A stretch of 64,000 bases of DNA. Origin: Caballeronia zhejiangensis. Its GTDB lineage: Bacteria; Pseudomonadota; Gammaproteobacteria; Burkholderiales; Burkholderiaceae. Under the pieces are notes generated by a model. That model was not told the DNA's origin. It ran no database searches and was given only the letters and a program-made list of their open reading frames with translations. Position 1 is the first letter of the stretch. Every line of letters starts with the position of its first letter. The stretch is taken from contig NZ_JFHD01000003.1 in the NCBI RefSeq assembly GCF_000698575.1, positions 248,001 through 312,000 on the forward strand, written 5' to 3'. Shown here piece by piece: positions 8,914 through 17,511 of the stretch. The position numbers and the translations under genes are program-made.

Positions 8914-11156
8914 GCCGCGCGCGCTCCGGCCACGCGTTGCCCGGCGATATGCTGCAAGTCCTCGACGATCTGCTTCTGCGACATCATGCTCAGATCGATC
9001 ACTTCCTTCGCCTGCGCAACGTAATACGCGAGCTGTTCATCGCTGCGCGCAAGCGATTTGTCGAGCGCGCTTTCGATGCGTTCTAGATGCGCGACGAGCT
9101 TGTCGTTCGATTCGCCGAAAGACTGCACGGCCGCGCCGAACGCATCCGAGAGGCTCGCCATTTCGACGGCGCTCGTCGTCACTTGCGCGGCCATCGAAAC
9201 GAGTTTGCCGGCCTCGGCTTCGACCGTGCCGGTGAACTGCGCGCCGACGCGTTCGAGCAGCGTCGCCGATGTGTCGACGAGCGCATCGATCGCGGCGCGT
9301 TGCTCGTTCGATGCGAGGTTCACCGCGCCGAGCAATGTCTCGACGGTGGCGAGCAAGCGGCTGCGTTCATCGAGCATCGCGGTATCGCGGACCATCGAAT
9401 CGGACAGCTTCTGACGCATTTCGGCGACGACTTCGGCGGCTGCCTTCGGTGCTTCCGATGCAGCCTGCACGAGCCGCTCGATCTCCGCGATGGTCGCGCT
9501 CGCGTGTGTCTGCGATTGCGCGGACATGTCGCGCGCGGTTTGCGCGAGGGCATCGCAGATGTCCTTCTGACGATTCGCCGCGACGTCGCTCGTTTGCTGC
9601 CATTGCTCGCGCAACGAGCCGGTCATCGAGTCGAGCGCGCTGCTCCATGTGGCGAGGCGCTCTTCCCCGCTTTGCGCGAGTTCGGCGCGTAAATCCGCAT
9701 GCGAACGATCGACCGATTGCACGAGCGCCGCTGCATGTTGCTCGAAGCTGGCCGCCGCGGTCGTCAACGCGTTCTGGTTCTGCGCGGCTGCCTGCTCGCT
9801 CGCGCGCGCGTGCTGTGCGAGCGCATCGGTCCACGCTTGCGACATGTTGCCCGTCGCGGTTTCGAGGCGCGCGGACACATCGTCGATCAAGCCGGACGAA
9901 CGCGTATCGAAAGTCTGTGCGAAGCGTTCCAGCGATGCATCCATGCGTGCGACGAGCGCATCGCGCGATTGCTCGTGCTTCGCAACCGACGACGCCAGCG
10001 CGCCCGACACGCGATCCATTTGCGCGGACACGCCGTCGACGAGATGCGTCGAACGTTGCTCGAATGCTTGCGCGAAGCGATCGAGCGACGCGCTCATCTC
10101 GCCGACGAGCGTTGCGTTCGACTGCGCGTGCTTCGCGAGCGATGCGTTCCAGATGTCCGCGACCTTCGCCGACGATGCCTCGAAGCCGCTCGACAAGCCT
10201 TCCAGTTGACGCGCCACCGCCTGCTCGACATTGCCGTGCAACGCGGTGACTTCGCGCGCGATGCCATCCATCGTCGCCTGCATGACGGGCTGCAACGCGG
10301 CGCTCGCGGCGCGCGCGCTATCGGCAACGCTTTGCTTCAACGACAGTTCGACCGATGTTGCGAGCCGCCGATACGACGTCTCCGCTTTCGCATGAAACGC
10401 ATCCTGACTCGCGATCTGACGCTCGCTCGCGGCGAGGCTTTGCTGTTCGATTGCGATCGTCATCGACTGAAGACGATCGACGAGCTTCGGCATCAGTTCG
10501 GTCTGAAGCTGCAGCAGCTTGAACGTTTCGTCGCGTTGATGCGCCCGCGTGAAGACGCGAAGTGTCGTCGCGATCTTCACGTCGAGTTGCTGCGTGACAT
10601 GAAGACGCTCGCGACGGCACAGCGCCGACAGCAGGCCGAGCATCGCGGATGTCGCGACACCCGCGATCGACGTGCCGAACGCGAAGCCCAGCCCCGTCAC
10701 GGGCGCGGAAAGCGATGCGCGGATCGCCGTCAGATCGGATGCGCTTTGCAGCGCCGTGCCGGTGCCGCGCAAGGTCGCGACCATGCCGAGCAGCGTACCG
10801 AGCATGCCGAGCAACACGAGCAGACCGACGAGATACGGCGCGAGCACCGGACCGGGCAACGGCGCGCGCTCGCCTTCGACACGCAGACGCACCGCATTGC
10901 GCAGGCTCGGATCGAGGCTGTCGAGCCACACGGCGAGGCTGCGCGGCGCGGTCGAGAGTTGTGCGACGGCCTGTTCGAGCGAGCCGGTGATCTGTTGATA
11001 GCGGCGCAATTCCGCCGCGCCCGCGAGATAGCATGCGGCGATCACGAGCGTGACGGCGAACGCGATCGCATTCGACGTGACGTATGCAATGCCGATGCCG
11101 AGCACCGCGGCGAGGCCAATCGAAAATACAGCGATGTTCAAAAGATTTCGGGGCAT
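8910..11156 (-). CDS. MotA/TolQ/ExbB-like protein with long DUF802 repeat tail
   Basis: A 748-residue membrane protein. Four predicted TM helices (about 8-28, 31-48, 104-127, 153-180) include the conserved proton-channel core LGMLGTLLGMVATLRGTG and APVTGLGFAFGTSIAGVATS, which resembles the TM3-TM4 region of MotA/TolQ/ExbB. About 560 residues follow that are almost all helical, Ala/Gln/Ser rich and built from repeats of about 51-55 residues (DUF802 units, e.g. LDRFAQAFEQRS and LERFAQTFDTRS). The plan is that of ZorA: a stator A subunit with a long cytosolic tail. The ATG at 11156 is preferred over an upstream extension that would overlap the neighbouring gene. Translationally coupled to the MotB-like gene. 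Confidence 0.88.
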   Translation of the reverse strand: MPRNLLNIAVFSIGLAAVLGIGIAYVTSNAIAFAVTLVIAACYLAGAAELRRYQQITGSLEQAVAQLSTAPRSLAVWLDSLDPSLRNAVRLRVEGERAPLPGPVLAPYLVGLLVLLGMLGTLLGMVATLRGTGTALQSASDLTAIRASLSAPVTGLGFAFGTSIAGVATSAMLGLLSALCRRERLHVTQQLDVKIATTLRVFTRAHQRDETFKLLQLQTELMPKLVDRLQSMTIAIEQQSLAASERQIASQDAFHAKAETSYRRLATSVELSLKQSVADSARAASAALQPVMQATMDGIAREVTALHGNVEQAVARQLEGLSSGFEASSAKVADIWNASLAKHAQSNATLVGEMSASLDRFAQAFEQRSTHLVDGVSAQMDRVSGALASSVAKHEQSRDALVARMDASLERFAQTFDTRSSGLIDDVSARLETATGNMSQAWTDALAQHARASEQAAAQNQNALTTAAASFEQHAAALVQSVDRSHADLRAELAQSGEERLATWSSALDSMTGSLREQWQQTSDVAANRQKDICDALAQTARDMSAQSQTHASATIAEIERLVQAASEAPKAAAEVVAEMRQKLSDSMVRDTAMLDERSRLLATVETLLGAVNLASNEQRAAIDALVDTSATLLERVGAQFTGTVEAEAGKLVSMAAQVTTSAVEMASLSDAFGAAVQSFGESNDKLVAHLERIESALDKSLARSDEQLAYYVAQAKEVIDLSMMSQKQIVEDLQHIAGQRVAGARAA

Positions 11157-11166
11157 AGCGAGCCAG

Positions 11167-11853
11167 TTAGCGGGGCCGAAGAGCCGCGAGCAAGCCTTCG
11201 ATCGGTTGAAAACGAACATCCAGTTCGGCGAGCAGCACGCTCTGCAGATCCTTGCGAAACACGTCGAGCCATGCATTCGGCGCCGATGTCTCGACAGCGG
11301 CTTGAGCGCGCTTCAGACGCTCGAAATGCTTGCCGAGCAGCGCGGGCACGTTGGCGAGCAGACTGCGTTCGCGCGCGCTCAACGCCTGTTCCATCACGGC
11401 ATCGACGACGGCGAGACGCGCCATGTCCGGCGATTTCGTCGCGAGTGTCGATCGCAGACGCGTGCGCAGCGCACCGATGTCGGATTCCATCGCTTGCTGC
11501 AAGGACACATAGCGCTGACGAAAGTCCGCGTAGTCGATGGGCGCATCGTCGGACGACGGCTTCACCGGCGTACGATTCCTGCGGCGCGCGGCCGCTTCCT
11601 CGCGTGCGAATGCGCCTGCGAGCGAGTTGCGCACGCGCGCACACTCTTCTTCCACCTCGCGCGCAACGGATCGCGCGCCCGACGCGGCGGGCGGATCGGA
11701 TGCGAGCGCAGTGGACAGCGCAATCGCATCGGTCCAGCCGAGCCATTGGCTCAGGCGGTCCGCGAGCGATTGAGCGGGTTCGTGAACGTCGAGATCGGCA
11801 AAATGTGCCAGCAGGCGAACGAGCGCCGGGCCGCTGAATGCCGTGCGCTTCAT
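11167..11853 (-). CDS. DUF3348-like protein, first gene of the MotA/MotB-like operon
   Basis: A 228-residue soluble protein of the family I recognise as DUF3348: N-terminal FSGPALVRLLAHF and LSQWLGWTDAIALSTAL motifs, a basic middle (AAARRRNR), then long helices (about 105-225). There is no signal peptide, TM segment or catalytic signature. An in-frame GTG 9 nt upstream is an alternative start. It leads the four-gene operon and ends 10 nt before the MotA-like gene. In related genomes these four families travel together, which suggests an obligate complex; its function is undescribed to my knowledge. Confidence 0.78.
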   Translation of the reverse strand: MKRTAFSGPALVRLLAHFADLDVHEPAQSLADRLSQWLGWTDAIALSTALASDPPAASGARSVAREVEEECARVRNSLAGAFAREEAAARRRNRTPVKPSSDDAPIDYADFRQRYVSLQQAMESDIGALRTRLRSTLATKSPDMARLAVVDAVMEQALSARERSLLANVPALLGKHFERLKRAQAAVETSAPNAWLDVFRKDLQSVLLAELDVRFQPIEGLLAALRPR

Positions 11854-11960
11854 GCCTTGCACAGGATCACCGGGGGCAAAAGGACACTATTTTACCTGCG
11901 CGGGCGAAATCGATGCCCCGTTTCGTGCGGAGCCGCGACAACGTCGAGGCAAATGCTGGC

Positions 11961-13046
11961 TCATGGCGCCTTCGCGGGCATGAACGCGAAAGGCTGCGTC
12001 GCGACGAAGCTGCCCGCGGTCTCGCCGGAGAAGACCTGTCCCGAATCGATCGTCAGCTTCATCACCGGCGCGCCTGGATTCAGGTTGAGCTTCTTGAGCG
12101 ACACCCAGAACGTATCGGGCCGCGTCGCTGAATCGAAGTAATAGATCAGGTTCTGCTGATCCGAGACCGTGCGCCATATCGTCGACGACAGATTCGGCTG
12201 CTCCGGCGTGCTGATGCCGAGCGGCACGCTCACCGAACGCATGAGACTCATCACGCTCGCGACGGCCTGGAACGCGTACGACTGCTGCGGCACGCCCGCC
12301 ATGTAATTCGCATCGGCCTGCTTCGGAATCGCATCGAGCAGAAACGACGCGCGCACGAAGCGGTCCGCCGCGCGATTCGTGCCCGGCAAGAAGCCCATGC
12401 CGCCGACGCTTCTCCAGTAAGTATCGATAGCAAGCTGTTCATCGTAGATCGGCGAGTTGGTCATCACCTTGTACTTCTTGCCTTGATGAATGATGAGCTT
12501 GCCGTTGATGTACTCGAAGATCGCAGAGTCGCCGCGCGCATCGGAAAGAGAAAGATGGATCGTCAGCGGCTTGCCGTTGGGCAGGGGCGGCGCGATGATC
12601 TGGAACGGTTCGCGCGACATCACATACACGGCTTGCCCGACGGTCGCGAAGTTATCGAGCGCATATTGCGCCCACAGACTGATCGACATCGGATCGCGCT
12701 TCGGGTCGGGCTTGCCGTAATCGGTCTCCGCGAGATAGAGCGCATTGGCGACGAGCCCGCGCTCGTTCATGCCGTCCACCGTGCCAATTTCATAACCCGA
12801 CACCACCACGCTGCCGTACTTCGATTTCCATTTGATCGAGCGCGGCCCCGCGTTGCCATCGCGTTCGATGCCCGCGGGCATCACCCAGAGATTGGAACGC
12901 ATGTCCTCGGACCAGTCCATCGAACGGCCGGTGATGACGAGGCCTTTGTCGCCGACATAGAGCGTGCGCGTGCAGGCAAGCGCGAGCGACGTGGAGAGCA
13001 ATGCCAGCGCGAAGAGGAAAGCGAACGTTCGAATCAGACGGGTCAT
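11961..13046 (-). CDS. Secreted linear-amide C-N hydrolase (choloylglycine hydrolase / penicillin V acylase family)
   Basis: A 361-residue Ntn hydrolase. A signal peptide (about 1-24, ending SLALA) would be cut directly before Cys25 in CTRTLYVGDKG, exposing the Cys as the N-terminal nucleophile. The Arg/Asp set follows in TGRSMDWSEDM, and an Asn-Gly loop (MNERGLVANAL) is present as in penicillin V acylases and bile-salt hydrolases. Expected to act in the periplasm on an N-acyl amide such as an N-acyl amino acid or homoserine lactone; the substrate is unknown. The ATG at 13046 has an AAAGGGAA site. Monocistronic. Confidence 0.9.
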   Translation of the reverse strand: MTRLIRTFAFLFALALLSTSLALACTRTLYVGDKGLVITGRSMDWSEDMRSNLWVMPAGIERDGNAGPRSIKWKSKYGSVVVSGYEIGTVDGMNERGLVANALYLAETDYGKPDPKRDPMSISLWAQYALDNFATVGQAVYVMSREPFQIIAPPLPNGKPLTIHLSLSDARGDSAIFEYINGKLIIHQGKKYKVMTNSPIYDEQLAIDTYWRSVGGMGFLPGTNRAADRFVRASFLLDAIPKQADANYMAGVPQQSYAFQAVASVMSLMRSVSVPLGISTPEQPNLSSTIWRTVSDQQNLIYYFDSATRPDTFWVSLKKLNLNPGAPVMKLTIDSGQVFSGETAGSFVATQPFAFMPAKAP

Positions 13047-13261
13047 GGCCGTGTTCCCTTTTCGTTGGTTCGTGAAGCCGCCTTCAGAAATATTGGATTC
13101 GCCCTGCTTTGTAAAGCGCACCGGTGGCAACATGGGCGTCGTCTTTATGATTACCCGATGGTGACAATTACCTGAAGACATTCGATCGGCGCATGGGCTA
13201 AGGATTTATTTCCGATTCGTCCGTCTGCGAAGAGGAGATGTGAGGCGCCCGGCTATCATGG

Positions 13262-13810
13262 ATGTCCCCCCATTTGTTCATTGCATGCGTTATGCAGAAT
13301 GCCATCATCCCGCCGATCAGACGCCTGACGCCCGCCGACGCACAAGCGTTCCGCGATATTCGTCTCGAAGGCCTGCAGCGTTATCCAACGTCGTTCGGCG
13401 CTTCGTATGACGACGAGCGCATGCAGACGCCCGACTGGTTCGGCGCGCGCATCGCGGATCACGCGGTGTTCGGTGCCGACGGCCGCGATGGCATGTTAGC
13501 CGGGGTAGCCGGGCTGCTCGTGCCGACGGGCGCAAAGCTCCGGCACAAAGGCGTTCTCTGGGGCATGTACGTGCGCGAGAGTGCGCGCGGCACGGGACTT
13601 GCCGCTGCGCTCGTCGATGCCGTGCTTGCGTACGCGCGGGGCATCGTCGACGAAATCAAGCTCGAAGTCGCGCCGGAGAATCTCGCTGCAATGAGGCTGT
13701 ATCGCGCGGCGGGATTCGTCGAATACGCGCGCGAGCCGCGTGCGCTGAAGATCGACGGCACGTATCACGATTCGGTCCTCATGACGCTCGACTTCGCGCG
13801 CGGTGCATAG
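13262..13810 (+). CDS. GNAT-family N-acetyltransferase
   Basis: A GCN5-related acetyltransferase of 182 residues (172 if the ATG at 13292 is used, which starts directly at IRRLTPADA, the first strand of the fold). The acetyl-CoA motif is RESARGTGLAAALVD, with the A-motif beta-bulge WGMYV before it and ENLAAMRLYRAAGFVEY at the end. Cytosolic; the acceptor could be a small amine or a protein. The upstream region contains a member of the dispersed GCATGC-type motif that overlaps the second start codon. Confidence 0.88.
   Translation: MSPHLFIACVMQNAIIPPIRRLTPADAQAFRDIRLEGLQRYPTSFGASYDDERMQTPDWFGARIADHAVFGADGRDGMLAGVAGLLVPTGAKLRHKGVLWGMYVRESARGTGLAAALVDAVLAYARGIVDEIKLEVAPENLAAMRLYRAAGFVEYAREPRALKIDGTYHDSVLMTLDFARGA
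13283..13302. repeat. Dispersed intergenic motif, GCATGCGTTATGC type
   Basis: A 20-nt element overlapping the alternative start of the GNAT gene. It matches 17 of 20 positions of the element at 55925-55944, in an unrelated intergenic region. It belongs to the dispersed motif family described in the findings. Confidence 0.45.
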
Positions 13811-13826
13811 CGCGTCGATCAGGAAA

Positions 13827-15296
13827 TCACGAAGAAGGGAATCCCAGCGCAGTTGCCTTGGCGCGCAAGTCGGCGAAGCGCCCGCCGGGCGTCGGCGTCT
13901 GCGATGCGCCCTCCGCTGCTTTCGCCGTCCGCGACTTGTCGATGGTCTCGAGACCCGATCCTGTCGACGCCGTGTTCGAGCATTCGAGTCCGAACGGCCC
14001 TTGCGCCACCGTAATCGCGGGCGCATCGGTGCGTGGCGCATCGCTCAGATCGAGCGCGTAAGCCATGTTGAACGTGGTCGGATCGCTCGCGCGCACGCCC
14101 AGCGGATCGAGCCCGAAGCGCCAGGCAAGCAGTTGATGGATCGAACTCGGATCGAACGGATAGCGCGCCACGTTGTTCGCGCGCACGCGCGGTCCGAGCA
14201 ATACGCATGGCACACGAAAACCCAAGCGGCCGTCGTTGCCGAGCTTCTGTTCCGCCTCCGACAGCGACTTGACCGGCGGCGCGACATGCTCGAAGAATCC
14301 GCCCCACTCGTCGTAGACGACGATCATGAGCGTCTTGCTCCAGTTCGGGCTCGTGCGCAGCGCTTCGTAGATTTGCGCGAGCAGGACCTGGCCGTTGCGG
14401 ACATCGGCATGAGGATGATCGTCGTTGGACGTGCCGTTCGCCTCGCCGGCAAAGCTCGGATCGACCATGCAGAACGACGGCAGATTGCCGCCCGCCGCAT
14501 CGGACAGGAAATCGGAAAAGAGCTTCGAGCGGCCGACGTAACGCGTGCCGTAAAGCGCCGTGAACGGCACGTCATGAAAGTAATACTTCGACGACACGTT
14601 CTTCGCATCGAGCCGGTCCCAGATCGTCGATAGCGACGACGTATCGAGCGTATCGCTCAAGCGATCCGTTTCGCCGCTATGCAGATAGACGCGGTTCGGA
14701 AACGTGTCGGCGAGAATGCCGCTCATGTAGTAATCGCAGACGGTGTATTGCGTCGCCGCCTGTCGATAGAACTCGAGATCGCTGCCGGTGAAGTAACCGA
14801 TCGGCAGCAGATCGCCGCGCGTCTTGTTCGTATCCGGCGTGAGCAGGAAGCCGTTCATCGCGCCGTTCGCGAGATGCGTGCGGCCTGCGTCGTAGGCGTG
14901 ATCGGGATCGGCAAACTGGCAGCCTTGATAACCAAACGCAGCGTTGGCGGACAGCGCGAATGTCGATTGCACCGTGCCGAACGCATCGGTGAACTGCTTG
15001 CCCGCCTGCACGCCCTCCGCGCCCGGCACCCAGCCGAGCATGTGATCGAAGGAGCGGTTTTCCATCGTCACGAGCACGATGTGATCGATGCCCGAAGTCT
15101 CCGGCGCGGGCAACGCCGGACGCGGCAGATTCGCGCGATCGGACGGAATCGTGCCGATAGGACTCGTCGGCGTGACGGTGCCCGAGTCATCGTCGCTGCC
15201 GCCGCCACCGCAGGCCGACAGCATCGCCGTGCTGGCGAACGCGGCAAGCAGACGCCGGCGTACCGCGTCGGGTTCGTTGGAAGGCTTGTGTGCCAT
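13827..15296 (-). CDS. Phosphoesterase-family lipoprotein (acid phosphatase / phospholipase C superfamily)
   Basis: A 489-residue exported phosphoesterase (AcpA / non-haemolytic PLC superfamily). The N-terminus carries an Arg-rich stretch RRRLLAAF followed by the lipobox LSAC (Cys about 29) and a Gly/Ser/Asp linker, so it is probably a Tat- or Sec-exported lipoprotein. The catalytic core begins with HIVLVTMENRSFDHMLGW, the metal and nucleophile motif of the family, and includes PNRVYLHSGETDR, DDHPHADVRNGQ and VYDEWGGFFEHVAPP. It may release phosphate from phosphomonoesters or phospholipids outside the cytoplasm. The ATG at 15296 has a GGAG site. Confidence 0.9.
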   Translation of the reverse strand: MAHKPSNEPDAVRRRLLAAFASTAMLSACGGGGSDDDSGTVTPTSPIGTIPSDRANLPRPALPAPETSGIDHIVLVTMENRSFDHMLGWVPGAEGVQAGKQFTDAFGTVQSTFALSANAAFGYQGCQFADPDHAYDAGRTHLANGAMNGFLLTPDTNKTRGDLLPIGYFTGSDLEFYRQAATQYTVCDYYMSGILADTFPNRVYLHSGETDRLSDTLDTSSLSTIWDRLDAKNVSSKYYFHDVPFTALYGTRYVGRSKLFSDFLSDAAGGNLPSFCMVDPSFAGEANGTSNDDHPHADVRNGQVLLAQIYEALRTSPNWSKTLMIVVYDEWGGFFEHVAPPVKSLSEAEQKLGNDGRLGFRVPCVLLGPRVRANNVARYPFDPSSIHQLLAWRFGLDPLGVRASDPTTFNMAYALDLSDAPRTDAPAITVAQGPFGLECSNTASTGSGLETIDKSRTAKAAEGASQTPTPGGRFADLRAKATALGFPSS

Positions 15297-15438
15297 GACG
15301 GCGCTCCATGTGAGTGTTGTTATCGAACGCCGTTCTCGGAAACGCGGTTGCGCCTTGAACATCGAACGCGAACGGCTTGTGGGTGCCGGGTTGTAGCACG
15401 CCGCGTTCCCGGCACCCTTCACTCACATGGCGACGCTG

Positions 15439-15810
15439 CTATGCGCGCCCCACTACCGAACTGCTCGCGCCGTCCTTGACGGGTGCATCGAGCGAATACG
15501 CATCCACGCCATCGACACAGCCGAGGTTCACGCGCCATTCAGCAGGATTCGAACGCGTTTGATGGAACGTGTAAATTCCACAGCGCTTGCAAAAGTAATG
15601 CTTCGCGACCTGCGTGTTGAATTGATAAAGCGTGAGTTCGTCCTCGCCCGACAGGATGCGCAACTTCTCTTTGACAAAGGGCGGCGACATGACCGCGCCG
15701 CGCCTTCGGCAGAAACTGCAATTGCAGCGCGCGGCGGGTTCCGGCGAAGTTTCGACTTCGAAGGTGATCGCGCCGCAGTGACACGCGCCTTTCAGGGTCG
15801 TCGGGTTCAT
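15439..15810 (-). CDS. GFA-family (glutathione-dependent formaldehyde-activating-like) zinc protein
   Basis: A 123-residue single-domain protein with the zinc-ligand pattern of the GFA fold: GACHCGAITFEVE, then CNCSFCRRRG, then YFCKRCGIYTFH. All Cys ligands are intact. The family name comes from Gfa, but most members, probably including this one, act on uncharacterised thiol adducts. Monocistronic, with AAAGGAG about 12 nt before the ATG. Confidence 0.9.
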   Translation of the reverse strand: MNPTTLKGACHCGAITFEVETSPEPAARCNCSFCRRRGAVMSPPFVKEKLRILSGEDELTLYQFNTQVAKHYFCKRCGIYTFHQTRSNPAEWRVNLGCVDGVDAYSLDAPVKDGASSSVVGRA

Positions 15811-15839
15811 CGTGGATACGGCTCCTTTGCGGTTTTCGG

Positions 15840-16232
15840 TCAGGCCGCGTCCTCCACGTACTGCGCGAGTCCGCGTCCGAACGACCAGTCTTCGCGGCGA
15901 TTCGGCGCGAGCGCGATCATCACGTCGTCGGGCCGCAGTCCGGGCGATGCCGCGAGCTTCGCCACCAGTGTCTTGTAGAACGCTTTCTTCGTCGCCGTGT
16001 CGCGCCAGTCGCTCGCGGTGATGTGGATGAACACGACGTCGTCGCTGCGTTCGACACCGAGATAACCGGGATCGTAAATGAAGTGGTCGCGCTCGTGTTC
16101 GTCGATCAATTGAAAGCGGTCGTCGGCGGGGACCTTGAACGCTTCGACGAGCGCTTCGTGCACGCCGTTCGAGATCGCGCGGATATGCTCGCGCGGCTTG
16201 CCTTTCATGAGCGATATTCTGACGAGCGGCAT
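15840..16232 (-). CDS. Tautomerase-family protein
   Basis: A 130-residue tautomerase-superfamily protein. Pro2 in MPLVRISLMKG becomes the N-terminal catalytic base after Met removal. A two-unit beta-alpha-beta organisation (about 1-60 and 65-125) matches the larger members, including cis-CaaD- and MSAD-like proteins. The ATG at 16232 is chosen because it puts Pro second and has AAGGAG upstream; a longer reading frame exists but lacks both. The substrate is unknown. Confidence 0.88.
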   Translation of the reverse strand: MPLVRISLMKGKPREHIRAISNGVHEALVEAFKVPADDRFQLIDEHERDHFIYDPGYLGVERSDDVVFIHITASDWRDTATKKAFYKTLVAKLAASPGLRPDDVMIALAPNRREDWSFGRGLAQYVEDAA

Positions 16233-16283
16233 GATGAAACTCCTTCGAGATCGAGTTCGGGTGATCTCGACTCTACGCCGCAC

Positions 16284-16306
16284 AATGCATGATGAATATT
16301 GAATAC
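16284..16306. repeat. Dispersed intergenic motif, TGCATGATGAAT type
   Basis: An AT-rich block in otherwise GC-rich DNA, between the tautomerase and the exporter operon. It shares TGCATGATGAAT with 49131-49160 and TTGAAT ends with other members of the dispersed family. Confidence 0.4.
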
Positions 16307-16335
16307 TTTTGGATCGACCGTTCGACTAAACGGGA

Positions 16336-17502
16336 TCATCGCGCGCGCAGCGCGTCCACGATATTCATCCGCGACGCCCGCATCGCCGGCAGGAATCCGC
16401 CGACGAGTCCCATCGCGAGCGAGAACCCGAGTGTCTTTGCGATCACCGAAGGCGTCAGGATGAAGCGGAACGACAAGTCCGCGAAGGTCTGAAAATTGGT
16501 CGTGGAAAACGAAGCGAATTGCATCAGCGCGGCGCACGAAAGTCCGGCCACGCCGCCGACCAGCCCGAGCAACAACGCTTCGAGCAGGAACGCCCCGAGC
16601 ACGTCGAAGCGCTTGAAGCCGAGCGCGCGCAACGTTCCGATCTCCGCGACACGATTGGCCACCGACGCGTACATCGTGATCATCGCCCCGATCATCGCCG
16701 CGATCGAAAAGATGATCGACAGCGTGAAGCCGAGGATATTGATGAACGTCGACAGCGCCTTCGACTGATCGCCGTAGAACACCTGTTCGCGCTTCGCTTC
16801 GTCGGCGAGGCGCGGGTCCATGTCGATATCGCCGCGAAAGCGCTCGAATGCATCGCTGCGGGCGAGCCGCACGACCATCGACGAATAACTCGTGCGCCGG
16901 AACGATTGCATCAACTGATCGACGTCGCCCCATATTTCCGAATCGAAGCCGCTGCCGCCCGCATCGAAATGGCCGACGACGGTCCAGTCGCGCTGCGCGA
17001 AACGCAGGGAGTCGCCGATGCGCGTGCCGCCGAACCCCTTCGCGATGCTGCTGCCCACGATGATCTCCGACGAGCCGCGCCTGAACATGCGCCCCGCCGT
17101 GAGCTTCACTTGCGGACGCAATTGCACGCCCATCGGCGAGACGCCGCGAATCACGACGTTGGCGGGCGTGTTGGTGCCGAGCTTGGTGAGCGAGATCAGC
17201 ACGACGGTTTCCTTCGATGCGAGCGGCTCGCCGTCGCCGTTCATCGCGACCGACGGATGCATCTCCATCACGTTCGCCTGATTGCGGTCGATCGCGCTTT
17301 GTATCTCCGTCTCCGCGCCCTTTCGGATCACGACGACGTTGTCCGCTTCGCCCGTCGATACGAGCGTTTTCTTCAGTCCCGCGTCGAGCATCAGCACGGT
17401 CGCGAACACGAACACCACGAGCGCGAGACCGCCTGCCGTCAGCATCGTCGTGAGACGGCGCGCCCAGAGATTGCGTGCGACGTAGGAAACGGGAATGGCC
17501 AT
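16336..17502 (-). CDS. ABC exporter permease (MacB/FtsX type), second permease
   Basis: A 388-residue permease. It has one TM (about 18-42), a large periplasmic MacB core (about 43-260) and three C-terminal TM helices with the FtsX domain (about 265-385; RVAEIGTLRALGFKRFDVLGAF). It is the last gene of a four-gene exporter operon, 9 nt after the first permease. Together with the ATPase and HlyD-type adaptor it should form an ATP-driven tripartite exporter of the MacAB/DevBCA kind, needing an outer-membrane TolC-type channel that is not encoded here. The cargo (antibiotic, lipid or peptide) is unknown. Confidence 0.9.
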   Translation of the reverse strand: MAIPVSYVARNLWARRLTTMLTAGGLALVVFVFATVLMLDAGLKKTLVSTGEADNVVVIRKGAETEIQSAIDRNQANVMEMHPSVAMNGDGEPLASKETVVLISLTKLGTNTPANVVIRGVSPMGVQLRPQVKLTAGRMFRRGSSEIIVGSSIAKGFGGTRIGDSLRFAQRDWTVVGHFDAGGSGFDSEIWGDVDQLMQSFRRTSYSSMVVRLARSDAFERFRGDIDMDPRLADEAKREQVFYGDQSKALSTFINILGFTLSIIFSIAAMIGAMITMYASVANRVAEIGTLRALGFKRFDVLGAFLLEALLLGLVGGVAGLSCAALMQFASFSTTNFQTFADLSFRFILTPSVIAKTLGFSLAMGLVGGFLPAMRASRMNIVDALRAR

Positions 17503-17511
17503 CGCGCGTCC

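Noticed and set aside
9699..11837. Long plus-strand reading frame (712 codons) opposite the DUF802 operon
   Set aside because: It is antisense to the MotA-like and DUF3348-like genes, is extremely Arg-rich and has no ribosome site or domain; a typical GC-rich shadow.
7692..11853. Calling the MotA/MotB-like operon a Zorya defence system
   Set aside because: ZorC, ZorD or ZorE effectors are absent, the flanking proteins belong to other families, and there is no defence-island context; only the stator-like core is shared.
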